From assembly GCA_017607445.1 (NCBI GenBank), contig JAEVHH010000001.1:4774001-4838000 (forward strand): DNA of 64,000 bases. The letters run 5' to 3'. Position numbers and translations under genes: made by a program. The notes under the pieces are model-generated. The model was not told where the DNA came from and did not search any database. It saw only the letters and a program-made list of their open reading frames with translations. The DNA is from Histoplasma ohiense (Eukaryota > Ascomycota > Eurotiomycetes > Onygenales > Ajellomycetaceae). Positions 59,403 to 64,000 of this stretch are shown here, one piece after another (the stretch's first letter is position 1; each line of letters opens with the position of its first letter).

Positions 59403-60941
59403 TCAAGAAGTCGCAGCAACCGATGCCACAACCCCTACTCCTCCTCCATCCTGCCTCAATCCTTCCACCTCCACAGCCTGCGCTTGCGCTTGCGCTTGCG
59501 CAGCTTTTGCCGCCTTCTGATTTAACCAGCTAAGATACGTCTGCCAACCCACCGCAATAGCGCCGGCGAATATGTTCCGAAACTGTGGATCAACATACAT
59601 GAACATAAACGCCGTCACGGCCGGCCATAACTTCGCGCTATTCACGATGCTAGTCGGTAAGGCCAGTTTGAGGCGTTCCCACGTCTCTGTGAGCGAGGTA
59701 CCCGCCAGTAGTGATTGCATGCAGAAGAAATACGTGTTGAAGATCGGTGTGAAGCAGACTTGGTTAATGGCTACTTTTGTGATGATTGAGACGAAGCGAG
59801 GTTTAGAGCGGAAGTTGAAGTTGTTGTGGAGGTACATGAACCTATATATATATATATATATATATAAGTTACAGAAATTTTACAGGTTAGAAAATAATGA
59901 ATTTCCCAATGGATTAGGAAAAGGGGGCCCATAAATAACATACCATTTATACCCCGGAACAGCAGCAAGAGCGCCAACCGTCATATGCCTAACCGTCCTC
60001 AGCGGGTCATACCGAGCCATTACACCCTCCTTCTCTACCTCATCACCCATCCCTCTCTCTTGCTCCCCATTCTTCTTATTTACTTTCTTCTCCATATCTT
60101 TGTCCTTGTCTTTGGCTTTCCCCCCACCATCCCCTACAAACAGCTGCGCACTTAGATCCCCACATAGATAAATAAACAATGTACACCACAACTGCGTCCA
60201 GTACGGTCTGCGACTTTGTATGCGACTGTAGAAATCGGCAGCACGTCCGATGGCACTAGACTGGATGATTTGTCGAAAGGATCTGGAAATCGTGGCCGAG
60301 GATGATGGCGATGATGATGACGGCTGCGTTTGTGGCTGTGGCTGTAGCTGTGGTGGTCGTGATGTGGTATGTTTTCCTACCTCTGCCGCATCTGCTGCTG
60401 CTGTAGCAGTGGCGGGCATAACGGACCGGGATGCACCGGGGAGTGTTTGGGATGAGTCCGAGGCCGAAGTTGAAGTTTGCTCCCGGCCTAGGTCTTGATT
60501 TATGTCTCGCGACAGAGAGGATGGAGGGGAGGGATGGAGGGGAAGGATTACATTATTGCCGGCATTGTTCCCGATATTGCTGTTTTCTACTGGGGAAGTC
60601 AGGTCCGTAGGCGGAAGAATGCCTATCCCGCCCGACTCTTTTGGCATTGCAGGTGCAGATGAAGATGAAAACGACGAGAGTGGCGGTGGAGGTGGTGCTG
60701 CATTCTGGATGACGGGATCATGAGATCGGGATGATGGTGACAAGCAAGTGGCGCTCGTTGAGAATTCCCTCCCCTTGGACCTCTTCCTCCTACCCTTCGT
60801 TGCGCGGATGCGATAATGACGTCGAAATGAAAGAAATTGAAAATCCCACGGCCGTATCGCTGCTGGTCGGGTCGTGGATGAAAGGCCGGCAGCCGTAGCC
60901 ACGACGACGGTTCGCGAGCCGCCCGCGATTACGGGGCGCAT
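59403..60941 (-). CDS. Mpv17/PMP22-family integral membrane protein with long N-terminal extension
   Basis: Exons 60941-59944 and 59841-59403 give 478 aa. The second exon has the family core: NQVCFTPIFNTYFF, the signature LWPAVTAFMFMYVDPQFRN, and GWQTYLSWLNQKA. Mpv17/Sym1/PMP22 proteins sit in the inner mitochondrial or peroxisomal membrane and form small-solute channels. Family members are normally 170-250 aa. Here about 235 residues of Ser/Pro/Gln-rich sequence precede the first membrane segment, beginning with an Arg-rich, Asp/Glu-poor stretch (residues 1-60) suited to mitochondrial import. A Lys/Glu-rich insert lies after the first helix. The intron's 3' end is a (TA)n tract that runs into the AG acceptor. 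Family membership is firm; organelle is inferred. Confidence 0.85.
59843..59866. repeat. (TA)n microsatellite abutting a 3' splice site
   Basis: A TA tract of about 12 units forms the last bases of the Mpv17-family intron on the minus strand; the acceptor AG is its direct continuation. Confidence 0.9.
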
Positions 60942-61059
60942 TTCGCCTTTCCCTTTTCCCTTCCCTTCCTTTCCTTCCGTTGTTTACCGTTCCTGTATCG
61001 TAATCCCCTTTGCTTGCGCACCACCGGCTAGAGATTTTCGTAGTTTTTGTTTCACAGTG

Positions 61060-61278
61060 ATGGATCGACAAAGGATATCAAATCCGCCCGGGTCCCCCGA
61101 CGGCGTCTCTTCTGACGTATTCCCTCTCCCTCCTCAGACTCTTCCCCGGAGACGGCTTCCCCCCGTTCCACTCGCTTCTCATGCGCACCCGCGGGGTTAT
61201 CGAGCGGATGGACTGACTGTGCTGAATATATCTGTTGAGTTTCTGAGACGTGGTTATTCACACTCACTAAAGAGGTAG
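61060..61278 (+). CDS. Hypothetical short open frame, unproven
   Basis: An ATG at 61060 opens a 72-codon frame with a Pro/Arg-rich middle (PLPPQTLPRRRLPPVPL) and then TVLNISVEFLRRGY before the stop. It lies divergent to the Mpv17-family gene, where a promoter or a small gene would both fit. I recognise no family, and downstream frames do not join it convincingly. It may be the first exon of an unrecognised gene or chance. Confidence 0.2.
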   Translation: MDRQRISNPPGSPDGVSSDVFPLPPQTLPRRRLPPVPLASHAHPRGYRADGLTVLNISVEFLRRGYSHSLKR

Positions 61279-62030
61279 AGTGATGAGAGGAGGAGAAATC
61301 GCAGGTATGGAATACAGTGTTGAAATAGAGAGGCGAGGAAATCATGCGCTTCAGGCAACGTCACACGGTACTTGTCTTCGTGATGGCTGCAGACGAGATT
61401 TCTTTGGCATGGCCAAATGCCAAGATTCCATGTGGCGCGCTGGCCACCAGCCAGGAGTTTGTCTCGGGGGAAGGATTGTTATCCAGGCACTCGAATTGAA
61501 GACCTTTCAAAGGGTTACCGAGATGCTAGAAGAAAAGGGAAAGTCGCTTCTTCTATCTTCCCGGATTCTATATTAATTGAGCGTGTCCAGAGGGAGGGAC
61601 GGGGTAGGTTTTTCTCGGTTCTTAGTCGGTTTACTTGTTAGTACCATTCAGACAGAGATGCGCCTGGTATGTATGTACTGTACAATCTATGGGAATTGTG
61701 TGAGAGTGTGTCGGACCTTCTTCGCATGGAGCGAATGATATGTCTTTATTGACATTGTAATGTAGAGGACTTTTATTTTTACTTGGTGAGGAGATTCGTA
61801 GTGTGTCCATGCCACGAGAAATATACAACTTATATAACATTCATTGCCTAAATACCATAAAAATATATATATTTGAGAAATGAGAAACACACCCATCAGC
61901 TCAACATATACCCCCCATCCACATCTATATTCTCTCTCCACACCCTTACAAAGTTACAAGACCATGAATACGAATACATATAGAAAAACCCTCCTTTAAC
62001 TTACATACATACAGAGAACGCTTGCCGAAG

Positions 62031-62068
62031 TATGTATGTATGTACATGTACATGTACATGTACATGTT
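62031..62068. repeat. TATG/TACATG compound microsatellite
   Basis: TATG-type units change into TACATG units. The tract is self-complementary in part (TACATGTA), so it could form a hairpin. Confidence 0.85.
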
Positions 62069-62872
62069 CATACATGACCAAGTAAAATCCGCAACAGGCG
62101 GCAGCGCAGCACCAAATAAGAGACGGATCACGGCCTGCTTCAAAAACAATGGCGACCGCCAAACACACAAAGTTTGTGAAATAATCCCAACTCGTTCTAT
62201 TAAATGCAAAAATGACATCCTTTTTCCAGTCTACTATAAAAATCCTACGAGAGCAGAATGGGGGTGGGTTTGAAATTGGGGAATAAACTTCTACCACGAT
62301 ATACACAACAAGATATGAAGTTAGTTCTGGTGGAAACCAAGCATTCTGGGCATATATCGCACACACGCGTTTGCGATGGGCGATGAGATACCCATTCAAA
62401 ACGCGACCGTGCCCTAGCAATCATTACAAATTAACCCGGGAAGAACAACTTAACAATAACAATAGATGAAATGCCCAGGAATCACTCCTTCCCCACGCCT
62501 TAAAACGGGATGACGAGATTACGAAACACAGGTGAGTGAGTGAAAGGTACTGTATTGAATGACAAATTCTTTATTTTATTTGTCTGGTAGAAAAAGGCGC
62601 ACGTAATGTACAACAAAAGAATCGATAATGTAGTACGCCCTTGACCGAATTCCCAACCGCCACTTGTTTGTGTCACTTTATGTGATCGATGAACACGTTT
62701 AATGTGCTAATAAATAAATAAAAACCCGATAAACTAAAAACCCATATGAAAAAGAAAAGCCAGGCCAGTCATTAAGAGACAGAAGTTTCAACACCCAGGT
62801 TTAGCAAACAAGAAAAACCATTCGTCATGAAAGGGAAACAAAAATGTAAAAAAGCAAAACAGCGCCAGTCAT

Positions 62873-63517
62873 CTAAGACCGTTCGCCACGCAGACGACGA
62901 GCGAGTTGAATATCCTTGGACTGGATCGTGACACGCCTAGCATGGATGGCGCACAGGTTGGTATCCTCAAACAGAGAGACGAGGTAAGCCTCGACGGACT
63001 CCTGGAGGGCACCGATGGCGGAAGATTGGAAGCGAAGGTCAGACTTGAAGTCCTGAGCGATCTCACGGACGAGACGCTGGAAGGGGAGTTTGCGGATGAG
63101 GAGCTCGGTAGACTTCTGGTAGCGACGGATCTCACGAAGAGCGACAGTACCTGTTAAGGTTGACGCGTTAGACGAACTGTTTCATGCTGGAAAACGCGTT
63201 GGTATGGGATGTTATTTACCTGGCTTATAGCGGTGGGGCTTCTTGACACCACCAGTAGATGGTGCGGCTTTGCGGGCTGCCTTGGAGGCGAGCTGCTTAC
63301 GAGGGACCTTACCACCGGTCGATTTACCTGTAGAAGATGGTGTTAGTGTTTGATTGTGGATGGATGGATGATATATTATCCATGTGGATGGGTGTCATGG
63401 ACGGGATGAGCCAGAATTGTGGTGGTGGAGTGATGACACGACAACGCGACCGACAGAGACGGTGAGGTCAGAGTGGGATAAAAACAACTTACGGGCAGTT
63501 TGCTTGGTTCTGGCCAT
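62873..63517 (-). CDS. HHT1: Histone H3
   Basis: Core nucleosome histone. Exons 63517-63493, 63327-63220 and 63150-62873 give 136 aa including Met, the canonical length. The two introns split Arg8 and the Gly of KPG, in line with intron-bearing H3 genes of filamentous fungi. K4, K9, S10, K14, K18, K23, K27 and K36 regions are intact (ARTKQTARKSTGGK, ARKAAPSTGGVKKPH). Departures from the commonest H3, numbered without Met, are Val15 (GGKVPRK), Ala28 and Arg115 (AIHARRVTIQ). The rest reads as a replication-type H3 (REIAQDFKSDLRFQSSAIGALQE, RRLRGERS). It is not CENP-A, which diverges far more. Confidence 0.97.
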
Positions 63518-64000
63518 TGTGATAGTTTAGTGAGGTTATTTGGAGACGGATATTTGATGGGAGTGTATGGTTGTTGATGAAAAATGCTTGGGTGGTCGAG
63601 ATGACGGAGGTGTGGTAAGGCGGGCTAGGGTGGGAGGTTGTTAAGGAAGAAGGAGGAGAATGGGTGGGGGAAAGGTATTTGTAGTGGCGAGCGGGCCAGG
63701 CGAGTGATCTTTTTAGGTTTTCGCTGGGGCTAACACTTCACCCGTGCAAATTGGATGGGGGAAGGGTTGCACTAGCGCGGGTTTGGATTTTGATCAGAAA
63801 AGAGTGTGGAAAGCAGCGCTTGGTAAGGGCTGATTTGGGCGCTGGTTTTCTGCGGGCGAAAAGGGCACAAAGACTGATCTGATTGTCTTGGCGGCCGGGT
63901 CAAGGTTCGGAGTTTGCGCTAAGCGAGAATCAGCTGGCTCGGCCAATCAGCGTGCAGGATCAGCTGTCTAGATCGCGTTGTGCTCTGCTTCTGATCCCAC
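63518..64000. promoter_or_regulatory. Histone H3 promoter
   Basis: This lies upstream of the minus-strand H3 gene. It has a CCAAT box at 63943-63947 on the plus strand and several GATCTGAT/GATCAG-type short motifs. A divergent histone H4 gene is often the partner in filamentous fungi and could begin just beyond the window, but none is visible here. Confidence 0.45.

Larger units (their letters stand above)
60942..62872. other. Intergenic region between Mpv17-family gene and histone H3
   Basis: These 1.9 kb contain no confidently coding sequence. They hold the Mpv17-family promoter, one 72-codon open frame (listed separately), a TATG/TACATG compound repeat at about 62031-62068, and A/T-rich sequence leading to the H3 3' end. 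Confidence 0.5.

Noticed and set aside
62001..62420. 139-codon minus-strand frame
   Set aside because: It runs through the TACATG repeat, has no motif, and its His-Val repeats come from the microsatellite.

Overview
This is a 64 kb window of nuclear DNA from a filamentous ascomycete. Nearly every gene is broken by short GT-AG introns (about 50-250 bp). The gene set is typical of Pezizomycotina: a fused five-domain AROM protein, FCHo-type SYP1, SFI1, RAV1, and an intron-containing histone H3. Residue choices and gene structure suggest a eurotiomycete, perhaps Onygenales, but that placement is inference. Exon models were built by hand from splice signals, reading frame and remembered family motifs. 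In every model the exon lengths sum to a whole number of codons.

Layout. 1-4.1 kb: no gene seen. 4.1-6.3 kb (+): argininosuccinate synthase, 12 exons. 6.6-9.3 kb (-): M13 neprilysin-like metalloprotease. 10.5-12.9 kb (+): checkpoint protein MAD1. 14.0-17.3 kb (-): endocytic F-BAR/muHD protein SYP1. 17.9-19.7 kb (+): CAK/Csk1-like kinase. 19.7-22.4 kb: long repeat-bearing promoter/leader. 22.4-24.7 kb (+): single-pass SH3 protein. 26.0-28.5 kb (-): OPT transporter. 29.1-33.6 kb (-): RAV1. 34.2-37.6 kb (-): SFI1. 38.0-38.3 kb (+): a 59-aa NDUFAF8-like complex I assembly factor in three tiny exons. 38.6-41.9 kb (-): cytosolic isoleucyl-tRNA synthetase. 42.3-45.4 kb (-): USO1/p115. 46.0-49.5 kb (+): RAT1/XRN2. 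50.7-55.8 kb (+): AROM. 56.6-58.9 kb (-): EXO5. 59.4-60.9 kb (-): Mpv17/PMP22-family membrane protein. 62.9-63.5 kb (-): histone H3.

The genes are mostly single-copy housekeeping genes. They cover amino-acid supply (ARG1, AROM, IleRS), division and chromatin (MAD1, SFI1, the CAK-like kinase, H3), membrane traffic and V-ATPase assembly (SYP1, USO1, RAV1), and nucleic-acid processing (RAT1, EXO5). I see no operon-like or cluster logic and no convincing new multi-gene system. The most unusual structural signal is a ~90-104 bp foldback (MITE-like) element present twice, in opposite orientation, each time inside an intron (ARG1 intron 9 and the last intron of the kinase gene). Other notable points are four micro-exons in ARG1, uncommon residues in histone H3 (V15, R115), the hidden NDUFAF8-like gene, and candidate CpcA/Gcn4 sites upstream of IleRS and AROM.
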